The notes beneath the pieces are model-generated. The model saw nothing but the letters and a program-made list of their open reading frames with translations, was not told where the DNA came from and ran no database searches. From NCBI RefSeq assembly GCF_006440675.2, contig NZ_CP083951.1, positions 682,001-746,000 on the forward strand: 64,000 nt of DNA, given 5' to 3'. Every line of letters starts with the position of its first letter. The stretch's first letter is position 1. Source of the DNA: Mesorhizobium sp. B2-8-5. Lineage in GTDB: Bacteria > Pseudomonadota > Alphaproteobacteria > Rhizobiales > Rhizobiaceae. A program made the position numbers and the translations under genes. This document shows, in pieces, positions 9,316 to 18,316 of the stretch.

Positions 9316-9621
9316 GTGATAACCGCACCGCAATTGCGCGCCGCAAGATCGTTGCTCGGCATCGATCAACGCCGGCTTGCCGAATTGTCCGGCCTGTCGG
9401 TGCCGACGATCCAGCGCATGGAAGCCAGCGGCTCGATCATCCGGGGCAATGTCGATTCGCTGATGAAGCTGATCGCCGCGCTCGAGGTGGCCGGCATCGA
9501 ACTGATCGGCGAAGGCGCGGTCAGCCAGGGCGGCGGTCGCGGCGTGCGGCTGAAGAGCGGGTTCGATCCGGCCAGGGCATCCGATGCCGGCGATGTCGAG
9601 CCTGGCGGGAGCCTGCCGTGA
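9316..9621 (+). CDS. XRE-type helix-turn-helix regulator
   Basis: 101 residues. The first 60 form a Cro/C1-type helix-turn-helix (LRAARSLLGIDQRRLAELSG, LSVPTIQRMEASG), followed by a short GVEL-type strand and a glycine-rich tail. Its stop overlaps the GTG start of hyfB by 4 bp (GTGA), so the two are translationally coupled and it is the first gene of the hyf operon. A DNA-binding protein coupled to the complex probably regulates it. It could be autoregulated through the AT-rich region upstream. Confidence 0.85.
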   Translation: MITAPQLRAARSLLGIDQRRLAELSGLSVPTIQRMEASGSIIRGNVDSLMKLIAALEVAGIELIGEGAVSQGGGRGVRLKSGFDPARASDAGDVEPGGSLP

Positions 9622-11633
9622 TCTCGACCGTGGCTCTTGTGCTGTGCGGTCCTGCCGCGCTTCTGGCAACAGCCATCCTTGCCGCGGCCGTCAGCCGGCA
9701 CACCTTTGCGACGCGTCTGGTCTACGGCGCCGCGTTTGCCATTTCAGCCGCACTGATCGTGATCGTTGCCAGCCATCTCGCCGGCAATTCCGGCGAGGCG
9801 TCCGCCACCTTGCCGCTCGGCCTGCCCTGGACCGGTGCCCGGTTCCGCCTCGACGGCCTGTCGGCGTTCTTTCTCGTCGTCGTCAATCTGGGCGGCGCCA
9901 TCACCAGCCTTTATGCCCTTGGCTACGGCCGGCACGAATCCGCGCCGCATCGCGTGCTGCCGTTCTATCCGGCGTTCCTCGCCGGCATGAACCTCGTGGT
10001 GCTGGCCAACGACGCCTTCAGCTTCCTCTTGTCCTGGGAGTTCATGTCGCTCGCCTCCTGGGCGCTGGTCATGGCGCACCACCGCGACGAGGCCAACCGA
10101 CGCGCCGGCACCATATACCTGGTGATGGCGGGCTTCGGCACGATGGCGCTGCTGCTTGCCTTCGGCCTGCTGGCGGGACCGGCGGGAACCTATGCGTTCG
10201 ACGCGATGCGGACGGCGCATCCGGGCCCGTTCGCGGCAGGCGCGGTGCTCGTTCTCATGCTGCTCGGCGCCGGCTCCAAGGCCGGCCTGGTGCCGCTGCA
10301 TGCCTGGCTGCCGCTTGCCCATCCGGCGGCACCCAGCCACGTCTCGGCGCTGATGAGCGGCGTCATGACCAAGGTCGCCATCTACGGCTTCATCCGCGTG
10401 GTGTTCGACCTGCTTGGCGCGCCGGCATGGTGGTCGGGCGTCGCCGTGCTCCTCATCGGCGGCGTGACGGCGGTGCTGGGCATCCTTCACGCGCTGATGG
10501 AAAAGGACCTGAAGCGGCTGCTCGCCTATTCGACCATCGAGAATATCGGCGTCATCTTTGCCAGCCTTGGCCTTGCCTTGGCCTTCAAGGCGAACGCCAT
10601 GCCCTCGGCCGCGGCGCTGGCCCTCATCGCGGCGCTCTTCCATGTGCTCAACCATTCCTTCTTCAAGAGCCTGCTGTTCTTCGGCGCCGGCGCGGTGCTG
10701 ACGTCGACCGGCGAACGCGACATGGAAAAGCTCGGCGGCCTCATCCACCGCCTGCCGGTCACCAGCTTCGTCTTTCTCGTCGGCTGCGTCTCGATCTCGG
10801 CGCTGCCGCCCTTCAACGGCTTCGCCTCCGAATGGCTGGTCTTCCAGGCCATATTGCGCAGCCCCGAACTGCCGCAATGGGGGCTGAAGGTCATCGTGCC
10901 CGCGGTCGGCGGCATGCTGGCGCTGGCGGCGGCGCTGGCCGCGGCCTGCTTCGTCAAGGCATTCGGCATCACCTTCCTTGGCCAGGCGCGATCGGCGGCG
11001 GTGGAACGGGCGCATGAGGTCGACCGCTGGTCGCTGGCGGCGATGGCCGTGCTTGCCGCCTTCTGCCTGCTCGCCGGCATCCTGCCCGGCTTGGTCATCG
11101 ACGGCCTGTCGCCGGTGACGCTTTCGCTCATCGGCGACCGCATGCCGGTGCAGATGGCCGAGCCCTGGCTGTCGATCGTGCCGATCGCGGAGAGCCGCAG
11201 CTCCTATAACGGCCTGCTGGTCTTCGCCTTCATCGCCATTTCGGCGTCGCTCGCGGCCTTCTTCATCCACCGCTTCGCCTCGCATGCGCTGCGCAGGGGC
11301 ATTGCATGGGGGTGCGGCTTCGCCGACCCGGTGCCCGCCGCGCAATACACCGCCGTCAGCTTCGCGCAGCCCATCCGCCGCGTCTTCGGCAGCTTCGCGT
11401 TCCGCGCCCGCGAGACGGTGGACATGCCGGCGCCGGGTTCCCTCGAACCGGCGCACCTCAAGGTGGATATGCATGATTTGGCCTGGGATATCTTCTACCA
11501 GCCGATCGCCGGCGCGATCGATTTCGCCACCGAGCGCCTGAACCACCTGCAGTTCCTGACCATCCGCCGCTATCTGACGCTGGTCTTCCTCTACCTCGTC
11601 ATCCTGCTTCTGGTGCTTGCGCTATGGCCGTGA
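9618..11633 (+). CDS. hyfB: Hydrogenase-4 component B-like proton-translocating subunit
   Basis: 671 residues, a many-pass membrane protein of the antiporter-like NuoL/NuoM/MrpA family. The conserved core is seen as SWEFMSLASWALVM, GAGSKAGLVPLHAWLPLAHPAAPSH, and KDLKRLLAYSTIENIG, which carry the Glu and Lys residues of the proton channels. HyfB is the large antiporter-like subunit of hydrogenase-4-type complexes and sits in the inner membrane. Start GTG 9618 overlaps the HTH gene, and the end overlaps hyfC by 10 bp, so this is a tight operon. Confidence 0.92.
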   Translation: MISTVALVLCGPAALLATAILAAAVSRHTFATRLVYGAAFAISAALIVIVASHLAGNSGEASATLPLGLPWTGARFRLDGLSAFFLVVVNLGGAITSLYALGYGRHESAPHRVLPFYPAFLAGMNLVVLANDAFSFLLSWEFMSLASWALVMAHHRDEANRRAGTIYLVMAGFGTMALLLAFGLLAGPAGTYAFDAMRTAHPGPFAAGAVLVLMLLGAGSKAGLVPLHAWLPLAHPAAPSHVSALMSGVMTKVAIYGFIRVVFDLLGAPAWWSGVAVLLIGGVTAVLGILHALMEKDLKRLLAYSTIENIGVIFASLGLALAFKANAMPSAAALALIAALFHVLNHSFFKSLLFFGAGAVLTSTGERDMEKLGGLIHRLPVTSFVFLVGCVSISALPPFNGFASEWLVFQAILRSPELPQWGLKVIVPAVGGMLALAAALAAACFVKAFGITFLGQARSAAVERAHEVDRWSLAAMAVLAAFCLLAGILPGLVIDGLSPVTLSLIGDRMPVQMAEPWLSIVPIAESRSSYNGLLVFAFIAISASLAAFFIHRFASHALRRGIAWGCGFADPVPAAQYTAVSFAQPIRRVFGSFAFRARETVDMPAPGSLEPAHLKVDMHDLAWDIFYQPIAGAIDFATERLNHLQFLTIRRYLTLVFLYLVILLLVLALWP

Positions 11634-12580
11634 TCCTGGAGCTTGCCGTGCAGGGCGCGCAGATGTTTTCGGTGCTGTTGCTGGCGCCGCTTCTGATCGG
11701 TTTCGTGCGCAAGGTGAAGGCGAGGCTGGTGCGGCGGCAGGGACCCTCGGTGATCCAGCCCTATCGCGATCTCGTCAGGCTGATGCGCAAGGAGATCGTG
11801 CTGGCGGACAACGCGTCCTGGCTGTTTCGCGTGACGCCCTACCTGATCTTCGCCGCCACATGGGTCGCGGCGGCGCTCGTTCCGACCTTTGCCTCCGGCC
11901 TCCAGTTCAGCTGGGCGGCTGATCTCATCGTCATCGTGGCGCTGCTCGGCAGCGCGCGCTTCTTCCTTGCGTTGGCGGGGATGGACGTCGGCACCAGCTT
12001 CGGCGGCATCGGCGCCAGCCGCGAGGTCATGATCGCTTCGCTGGCCGAACCCGCGATGCTGCTCATCGTCTTCAGCCTGGCACTGGTGGCCGGCGCCACG
12101 CAGCTTTCGACTGTCGCCGCCTTCATGGGTTCGCCGCAGGTCGGGCTGCGGGTGTCGCTCGGCATGTCGCTGATCGCGCTGGTGATGGTGGCCATCGCCG
12201 AGAACGCGCGCATACCGGTCGACAATCCCGCCACGCATCTGGAGCTCACCATGGTGCATGAGGCGATGATCCTGGAATATTCCGGCCGCCATCTGGCGAT
12301 GATCGAGCTCGCCAGCTTCCTCAAGCTGCTGCTCTACATGTCGCTGATCTCCTGCGTCTTCCTGCCCTGGGGGCTGGCGAGCGCCGGGACGGGGCCGCAA
12401 TCGCTGGCCATCGGCGCCGCCGCCTATCTCGCCAAGCTCGCCGTGCTTGCCATCCTGCTTGCCGTGTTCGAGACGGCGGTCGCCAAGATGCGTGTCTTCC
12501 GGGTGCCAGACTTCCTGGGTGCAGCGCTGATGCTGGCATTGCTCGGCACGCTCCTGCTGTTCGTCTCGCGGAGCCTGTGA
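11624..12580 (+). CDS. hyfC: Hydrogenase-4 component C-like membrane subunit (NuoH family)
   Basis: 318 residues, mostly hydrophobic, with about eight membrane segments. Its family is that of complex I subunit H (HycD/HyfC). The conserved loops are PSVIQPYRDLVRLMRKE near residue 45 and the acidic ENARIPVDNPATHLELTMVHEAMILE loop, which in complex I lies close to the quinone channel. It joins the peripheral module to the proton pumps. Its start lies inside hyfB and its stop overlaps the start of hyfE. Confidence 0.92.
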   Translation: MAVILELAVQGAQMFSVLLLAPLLIGFVRKVKARLVRRQGPSVIQPYRDLVRLMRKEIVLADNASWLFRVTPYLIFAATWVAAALVPTFASGLQFSWAADLIVIVALLGSARFFLALAGMDVGTSFGGIGASREVMIASLAEPAMLLIVFSLALVAGATQLSTVAAFMGSPQVGLRVSLGMSLIALVMVAIAENARIPVDNPATHLELTMVHEAMILEYSGRHLAMIELASFLKLLLYMSLISCVFLPWGLASAGTGPQSLAIGAAAYLAKLAVLAILLAVFETAVAKMRVFRVPDFLGAALMLALLGTLLLFVSRSL

Positions 12581-13242
12581 TGAACGGTCTCACCTTCGAC
12601 ATCGCCCATCTGCTCGCCGGCAGCCTGGTGCTGATCTCTTTCATGATGCTCTACCAGGACCGGCTGTTCGCGCTGATCAACGTCTTTGCGCTGCATGCGG
12701 TGGTGCTGGCGCTCTCGGTGGCCTGGCAGGCCTACATTCAGGACGCGCATCATCTCTACATCACCGCCGGCATCGCTTTGGTCTTCAAGGCGATCGTCAT
12801 TCCCGTCGGGCTGCATCGCATCATCCAGCGGCTCGGCATCCACCGCGACATCGAGACCGCCGTCGGCATCGGCCCGACCATGCTCGCCGGCATCGGGCTG
12901 GTGACGCTTTCCATGGTGCTGATGCTTCGGGTGACGCCCGAGGCCGACCCGCTCGCCCGCGAGGACCTCGCCTTCGCGCTGTCGATCATCCTGCTGGGGC
13001 TGCTGGTGATGGTGACAAGGCGCAACGCCGTCAGCCAGGTCGTCGGCTTCATGTCGCTGGAGAATGGCCTGGTGCTGGCCGCCACCGGCGCCAAGGGCAT
13101 GCCGCTGGTGGTCGAGATCAGCGTCGCCTTCTCGATCCTGATCGCCTTCATCGTCATCGGCGTCTTCCTGTTCCGCATCCGGGAACGGTTCGATTCGGTC
13201 GATGTTGGCGCGCTCGACGACTACCGGGGAGAACGCCGGTGA
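12580..13242 (+). CDS. hyfE: Hydrogenase-4 component E-like membrane subunit
   Basis: 220 residues from ATG 12580, which overlaps the hyfC stop as TGATG; a GTG one codon earlier is an alternative. It is a multi-pass protein whose C-terminal half resembles NuoK (RNAVSQVVGFMSLENGLVLA, then VVEISVAFSILIAFIVIGVF) and whose N-terminal half continues as hydrophobic helices, which is the HyfE layout. It should sit next to the antiporter-like subunits in the membrane arm. The end overlaps hyfF by 4 bp. Confidence 0.9.
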   Translation: MNGLTFDIAHLLAGSLVLISFMMLYQDRLFALINVFALHAVVLALSVAWQAYIQDAHHLYITAGIALVFKAIVIPVGLHRIIQRLGIHRDIETAVGIGPTMLAGIGLVTLSMVLMLRVTPEADPLAREDLAFALSIILLGLLVMVTRRNAVSQVVGFMSLENGLVLAATGAKGMPLVVEISVAFSILIAFIVIGVFLFRIRERFDSVDVGALDDYRGERR

Positions 13243-14690
13243 GCGGGTTCTCCTTCGACGCCGTCGCCGCGATCCTTTTCATTCCGGCCGCCGCCGCGGC
13301 CATCCAGGCGGCATTGCCGAACTACCGCATGACGGCGATCGTGAACGTGATAGCGAGCCTGCTCACCTTGCTCGCCGCGCTGTCGCTGTTCGTCACCGAG
13401 CGGCCGGCGCCCGGGCAATATCTCATCGTCGACGATCTCAACATCGTCTTCATCGTGCTCAACACATTCGTCGGCTTCACCACCAGCATGTTCAGCGCCT
13501 CCTATATCGCGCATGAGCTGGAGACCGGCCGGCTGACCGCGCCGAACCTCAGGTTCTACCACGCGATGTACCAGATCATGATGTTCGGCATGAACCTGGC
13601 CTTCGTGTCGAACAATATCGGCCTGATGTGGGTCGCGGTGGAGCTCGCCACGCTGACCACCGTGCTGATGGTCGGCATCTACCGCACGCATGAGGCGCTG
13701 GAGGCGGCCTGGAAATACTTCATCCTCGGCAGCGTCGGCATCGCCCTGGCGCTGTTCGGCACCATCCTCGTCTACATGGCCGCGCAGCCGGTCGTCGGCG
13801 AAGGCACCAACGCCATGGTCTGGTCGGTGCTGATCGAGAAGGCGGCGCATTTCGACCCCGCGCTGCTCAGCGTCGCCTTCATCTTCCTGCTGCTCGGCTA
13901 CGGCACCAAGGTCGGTCTCGCGCCGCTGCACGCCTGGCTGCCCGACGCGCATGCCGAGGGCCCGACGCCGATCTCGGCGGTGCTGTCGGGCCTGCTGCTC
14001 AACGTCGCGCTCTATGCCGTGCTGCGCTTCAAGCTTTTGCTCGCGGCGAGCCCGCAGGCGATCGGCCCCGGACCGCTGATGGTCACGATGGGGCTGACCT
14101 CGCTGATCTTCGCGGCCTTCATGCTCTACCGCCGCCGCGACATCAAACGCCTGTTCGCCTATTCCTCGATCGAGCATATGGGCATCATCGTCTTCGCGTT
14201 CGGCATGGGCGGCCCGCTCGCCAACTTCGCCGGCCTGCTGCACATGGTCATGCACAGCCTGACCAAATCGGCGATCTTCTTCGCCGTCGGCCATATCGCG
14301 CAGGTCAAGGGGACGCAGAAGATCTCCGAGATCAGTGGGCTGACCGAAAGCCATCCCGGCCTCGGCTGGGCGCTCGTCATCGGCGTCGTTGCGATCGCCG
14401 GCCTGCCGCCGCTCGGCATCTTCATGAGCGAGTTCCTGGTCGTCAGCTCGACCTTCGCCAGGCATCCGTGGCTGGCGATCCCGCTGGTGTTCGGGCTGCT
14501 GATCGCCTTCGGCGCGCTGCTGTTGCGGCTAACGGGGCTTGCCTTCGGCGAGCCGCGCCGCGGCATGGCGCCGGTCGAGGCGTCCTACGTGCCGATGTAC
14601 TCGCACCTCGCCTTGGTGTTTGCCGCCGGCATCTATCTGCCGGCGCCGCTGGTGGCGTGGTTCCAGCACGTCGCCGGGATTCTGGGGTGA
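13239..14690 (+). CDS. hyfF: Hydrogenase-4 component F-like proton-translocating subunit
   Basis: 483 residues, the second antiporter-like subunit (NuoN/NuoM family). Key parts are WVAVELATLTTVLMVGIYRT, GTKVGLAPLHAWLPDAHAEGPTP and RRRDIKRLFAYSSIEHMGII, again carrying the channel Glu and Lys residues. Start GTG 13239 overlaps the hyfE stop. With HyfB this gives the complex two antiporter-type modules; no hyfD homologue is present. The stop overlaps the ATG of hyfG (TGATG). Confidence 0.92.
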   Translation: MSGFSFDAVAAILFIPAAAAAIQAALPNYRMTAIVNVIASLLTLLAALSLFVTERPAPGQYLIVDDLNIVFIVLNTFVGFTTSMFSASYIAHELETGRLTAPNLRFYHAMYQIMMFGMNLAFVSNNIGLMWVAVELATLTTVLMVGIYRTHEALEAAWKYFILGSVGIALALFGTILVYMAAQPVVGEGTNAMVWSVLIEKAAHFDPALLSVAFIFLLLGYGTKVGLAPLHAWLPDAHAEGPTPISAVLSGLLLNVALYAVLRFKLLLAASPQAIGPGPLMVTMGLTSLIFAAFMLYRRRDIKRLFAYSSIEHMGIIVFAFGMGGPLANFAGLLHMVMHSLTKSAIFFAVGHIAQVKGTQKISEISGLTESHPGLGWALVIGVVAIAGLPPLGIFMSEFLVVSSTFARHPWLAIPLVFGLLIAFGALLLRLTGLAFGEPRRGMAPVEASYVPMYSHLALVFAAGIYLPAPLVAWFQHVAGILG

Positions 14691-16225
14691 TGCGCATGGT
14701 GAGGAAAAACACGCCCGTGCTCGCCGATGTCATCGAAGCCGGTCGTCGTCGGATCGAGCATCACGTTCCCTGGCCGCGCGCCGTGGTGACCGCGAAGGTC
14801 TGGAACCTCGCGGTCGAGCAACTCGCCAATGGTCGCTGGAGCCTGCTCGGCCTGTGGGGGGAGCCGGACAAGGTGCATATGGCGCTTCTCGACGAAGCGC
14901 AGAGCATCGGCGTCATCAGCCTGGATTGCCGCGGCGGCCGCTACCCGTCGATCGGCCAGCACCACGCGCCCGCCTTGCGGCTGGAACGCGCCGCCGCGGA
15001 CCTGTTCGGGCTGGCGCCGCAGGGCCTGGCCGACACCCGCCGCTGGCTCGACCATGGCCAATGGGACGTCTCGCATCCGCTGGCCGTGCGGCCCGGCGGA
15101 CCGGCGACCGCCGCCTCCTACCGGTTCCTCGCGGCCGAGGGTGAAAGCCTCCACCAGATCGCAGTCGGGCCGGTGCATGCCGGCATCATCGAGCCGGGGC
15201 ATTTCCGCTTCACGGCCGGCGGCGAAACGGTAGTGCGGCTGGAAGAGCGGCTGGGCTATGTGCACAAGGGCATCGAAGGCCTGATGGCAGGCGCGCCGAT
15301 CGACCGGGCCGCAAAACTCGCGGGCAGGACGTCGGGCGACAGCACGGTCGCTTATTCGCTGGCCTTTGCCCGCGCCGTCGAAACCGCGCTCGGGCTCGAG
15401 GTTCCCGCGCGTGCAATCTGGCTGCGGGCGCTGATGGCCGAACTGGAGCGCCTTGCCAATCATCTCGGCGACATCGGCGCCATCTGCAACGACGCCGCCT
15501 TCGCGATCATGCACGCGCATTGCGGCGTGCTGCGCGAGCGCGTGCTGCGCGCCGCCGACGCTGCCTTCGGCCATCGCCTGATGCGCGACCGTATCGTACC
15601 CGGCGGCACGGCGAGCGATCTGGACGAGGCGGGGACAAGCGCCATTCGGTCGCTGGTCGCGGAGATCAGGAAGCGCTTCCCGCATCTGGTCGAACTCTAC
15701 GACAACACGGCATCGCTGCAGGACCGCACGGTGGCGACCGGCCGGCTGAAGGTCGAGCTTGCCCGGCAACATGCCGCCGGCGGTTACGTCGGGCGGGCGT
15801 CGGGCCGCGATTTCGACGCGCGGCGCGATCTTGCCTACGCGCCTTATGACGAACTCGCCTTCGATGTGCCGGTGCTGCGGGAGGGCGACGTCAACGCGCG
15901 CGTCTGGATCCGCGTGCGCGAGGTCGAGCAGAGCCTGTCGCTGGTCGAGCAGATTCTCGGGCGGCTGCCCGCCAGCCCGATCCGCGTCGATATCGCCGCG
16001 CCGGGAGAGCCGCGCGAGGGCATGGCGCTGGTCGAGGGTTTCCGCGGCGACATACTGGCCTGGCTGCGCATCGGCGAGAACGGCACGATCGAGCGCTGCC
16101 ACCTGCGCGACCCTTCATGGTTCCAGTGGCCGCTGCTGGAAGCGGCGATCGAAGGCAACATCGTCGCCGACTTCCCTCTCTGCAACAAATCGTTCAACTG
16201 CTCCTATTCCGGCCACGACCTCTAA
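14690..16225 (+). CDS. hyfG: Hydrogenase large-subunit-like protein without Ni-binding cysteines (HyfG/NuoCD type)
   Basis: 511 residues. The first part (about 1-140) resembles NuoC and the rest NuoD/HycE: HQIAVGPVHAGIIEPGHFRF, then LEERLGYVHKGIE and LMAELERLANHLGDIGAICND. In a real NiFe enzyme the motif RxCGxC follows; here it reads R213-T-S-G-D-S218, with no cysteine. The C-terminal DPCxxC is also absent: the end is DFPLCNKSFNCSYSGHDL, with two cysteines in C-x5-C spacing. So H2 chemistry is unlikely. The arrangement fits the energy-converting-hydrogenase-related (Ehr) complexes described between complex I and group 4 hydrogenases. The electron donor and acceptor are unknown. Confidence 0.88.
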   Translation: MRMVRKNTPVLADVIEAGRRRIEHHVPWPRAVVTAKVWNLAVEQLANGRWSLLGLWGEPDKVHMALLDEAQSIGVISLDCRGGRYPSIGQHHAPALRLERAAADLFGLAPQGLADTRRWLDHGQWDVSHPLAVRPGGPATAASYRFLAAEGESLHQIAVGPVHAGIIEPGHFRFTAGGETVVRLEERLGYVHKGIEGLMAGAPIDRAAKLAGRTSGDSTVAYSLAFARAVETALGLEVPARAIWLRALMAELERLANHLGDIGAICNDAAFAIMHAHCGVLRERVLRAADAAFGHRLMRDRIVPGGTASDLDEAGTSAIRSLVAEIRKRFPHLVELYDNTASLQDRTVATGRLKVELARQHAAGGYVGRASGRDFDARRDLAYAPYDELAFDVPVLREGDVNARVWIRVREVEQSLSLVEQILGRLPASPIRVDIAAPGEPREGMALVEGFRGDILAWLRIGENGTIERCHLRDPSWFQWPLLEAAIEGNIVADFPLCNKSFNCSYSGHDL

Positions 16226-16246
16226 GCCCGGCCAAGGCACACCGCC

Positions 16247-16783
16247 ATGCGAAAACTGCTCTTCGAAAGCCTGATCCGCCCGCCCTTGACCGAGCGCCCG
16301 CCGCAAGCGAGCGACGCGGCCGTCGACGAGCTGGCACGCGCCCTCGACGGGCTTGCCCGCAAGCGGCTCGGCCGGAGCCTGTCGATCCGCGCCGTGGACG
16401 CCGGCTCCTGCAATGGCTGCGAGCTCGAAATGCACGCGCTCAACAACGCCTTCTACGACATCGAGCGCTTCGGCTTCCGCTTCGTCGCCTCGCCGCGCCA
16501 CGCCGACGTGCTTCTGGTCACCGGGCCCGTCACGAAAAACATGCGCGAGGCGCTGAAGCGGACTTTTGACGCGACCCCCAACCCGAAATGGGTGGTCGCG
16601 CTCGGCGACTGCGCCAGGGACGGCGGCTGCTTCGCCGGCAGCTACGCGGTCGTCGGCGGCGTGGCGGACGTGGTGCCCGTCGACCTGCACATTCCAGGCT
16701 GCCCGCCGGCGCCGATCGAGATCCTCAAGGGATTGATCGCGCTGCTCGACGGCGCCAACGGCAAGGCGGGCGCCCGCAGCTGA
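16247..16783 (+). CDS. hyfI: Hydrogenase small-subunit-like Fe-S protein (HyfI/NuoB type)
   Basis: 178 residues. It keeps the four cysteines for the proximal 4Fe-4S cluster: Cys55 and Cys58 in SCNGCE, Cys122 in GDCARDGG and Cys152 in IPGCPP. This is the NuoB-like subunit that docks on HyfG and HyfC. Because the cluster ligands are intact while the Ni site is gone, the complex should still carry electrons. It is the last gene of the operon. No hyfH (2x4Fe-4S ferredoxin) or hyfA homologue is seen in the operon. Confidence 0.9.
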   Translation: MRKLLFESLIRPPLTERPPQASDAAVDELARALDGLARKRLGRSLSIRAVDAGSCNGCELEMHALNNAFYDIERFGFRFVASPRHADVLLVTGPVTKNMREALKRTFDATPNPKWVVALGDCARDGGCFAGSYAVVGGVADVVPVDLHIPGCPPAPIEILKGLIALLDGANGKAGARS

Positions 16784-17063
16784 CGGAGACGACGAGCCCG
16801 GCAATCGCATTTTCAGTGCGAGCCGAGCCGTGCTAGGATTTCGAAGAGAGATCCGGGCCGCAAAATTCGAGAAGCTCGATTGCGCAGGCAGCAGGCCGGC
16901 CGTAGCGGCCGCCCGCAGATTTGGTGGGGCAAAAGATGGGAGGGGGCAGTTCGGCCGTATGGCCAAGGTTGGCGTTGGCCTGCACGCAGTGCCGGACCGC
17001 CGGGCGGCGCAGGCCGGGCGAAAGCAGGTCTTTTTGCACGAGCCAACCGATGCGCCGGCAGGC

Positions 17064-18269
17064 ATGCCCTCCGCGCCGGACCTGATCGTCATGCGCGGCC
17101 GCTGGACGATCCTTGCAGTCCTCTTTGCCGCTCGCGCCGCAATGGCGGTGCAATTCCAGAGTATCGCGGCCATCGCGCCGGAGCTGGGGAAGACACTGAA
17201 CGCCAATCTCGCCGATATAGGCGTGCTCATAGGCCTCTATTTCGCGCCGGGCATCGCGCTGGCGCTGCCGGGCGGTGCGATCGGACGTCGCTTTGGCGAC
17301 AAGGCGACCGTGCTTGCCGGATTGGTCATGATGCTGGCGGGCGAGGCACTGCTTTGCATCTCGACTTCATGGAGCGTGCAAATCGCCGGCCGGCTGATCG
17401 CGGGCATAGGCGGCGTGCTGTTGAACGTGCTCATGACCAAGATGATGGTCGACTGGTTCGCGGGCCGGCAGATCGCCACGGCGATGGCGATCTTCATCAA
17501 CTCATGGCCGCTGGGCATTGCCCTCACGCTCGTCGCGCTGCCGCTGATCCAGGCTGAATTCGGAATTGCGGGCGCGCAGATCGCGGTCATGGCGCTTATC
17601 GGCGCAGCCCTGGCGCTGGTGGGGCTTTTCTACCGGCCGCCAGGCCAGCCCGCCGCTCCGGTTTCGGCGCAAGACGCGCGACTTGGGCTGCCGGCCGTCT
17701 GGGCCGTGCTGCTGGCAGGCTTGATATGGGCCTTCTACAATGTCGGCTTCGCCATGATCTTCAGTTTCGCGCCGTCGATGCTGGTCGAGCGCGGCTGGTC
17801 GACGGCCGCCGCCGGCTCGGCCGTCAGCATCGTGCTGTGGCTCGCGGCCCTATCCGTTCCCCTTGGAGGCTACCTCGCGGACCGCGCGGGAAGCCGCAAT
17901 ACGCTGCTTGCCGCAAGCTGCCTGGCTTTCGCTGCGCTGATTGTGCTGTTGTGGCGGGGCTCGCCGGTGCCGCCCACATTGGTTGCGCTCGGCCTCGTCT
18001 GCGGGCTCCCAGCCGGATCAATCATGAGCCTGCCGGCGCGGGTGCTGGCGCCGGCGACGCGAGCGCTGGGAATGGGACTCTTCTACACGGTCTACTACGC
18101 CACGATGCTGATCGCGCCCTGGCTCGGCGGCAGGCTGGCGCTTTGGACTGGCCACGCAGGCGCAGCCCTCGGCCTCGGCTCGGCGGCACTTATGGCCTGT
18201 CCGATGCTTTTGTGGGGGTTTGAACGCTGGCTGCTCGTGCAGGCCCGAACGGCGCCGCGCGCGAGCTGA
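17064..18269 (+). CDS. MFS transporter (CynX/NimT-like)
   Basis: About 401 residues with twelve predicted membrane segments and the MFS loop GGAIGRRFGDKATVLAGLV between helices 2 and 3; the second-half equivalent is GGYLADRAGSRNTLLAAS. It resembles the CynX/NimT branch, small-molecule transporters whose substrates are poorly known. The start is uncertain: ATG 17064 and ATG 17091 both lack a strong ribosome site and the frame is open further upstream. It is on the same strand as the hyf operon but 280 bp away and probably separate. Confidence 0.8.
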   Translation: MPSAPDLIVMRGRWTILAVLFAARAAMAVQFQSIAAIAPELGKTLNANLADIGVLIGLYFAPGIALALPGGAIGRRFGDKATVLAGLVMMLAGEALLCISTSWSVQIAGRLIAGIGGVLLNVLMTKMMVDWFAGRQIATAMAIFINSWPLGIALTLVALPLIQAEFGIAGAQIAVMALIGAALALVGLFYRPPGQPAAPVSAQDARLGLPAVWAVLLAGLIWAFYNVGFAMIFSFAPSMLVERGWSTAAAGSAVSIVLWLAALSVPLGGYLADRAGSRNTLLAASCLAFAALIVLLWRGSPVPPTLVALGLVCGLPAGSIMSLPARVLAPATRALGMGLFYTVYYATMLIAPWLGGRLALWTGHAGAALGLGSAALMACPMLLWGFERWLLVQARTAPRAS

Positions 18270-18316
18270 GACCTTACGAATTTTCGACAGGCGGTGGCGC
18301 GCCGGACGTCGCGAGA

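Noticed and set aside
9618..16783. A functional hydrogenase-4 or formate hydrogenlyase
   Set aside because: The large subunit lacks both Ni-ligand cysteine motifs, and no maturation or formate dehydrogenase genes are in the window.
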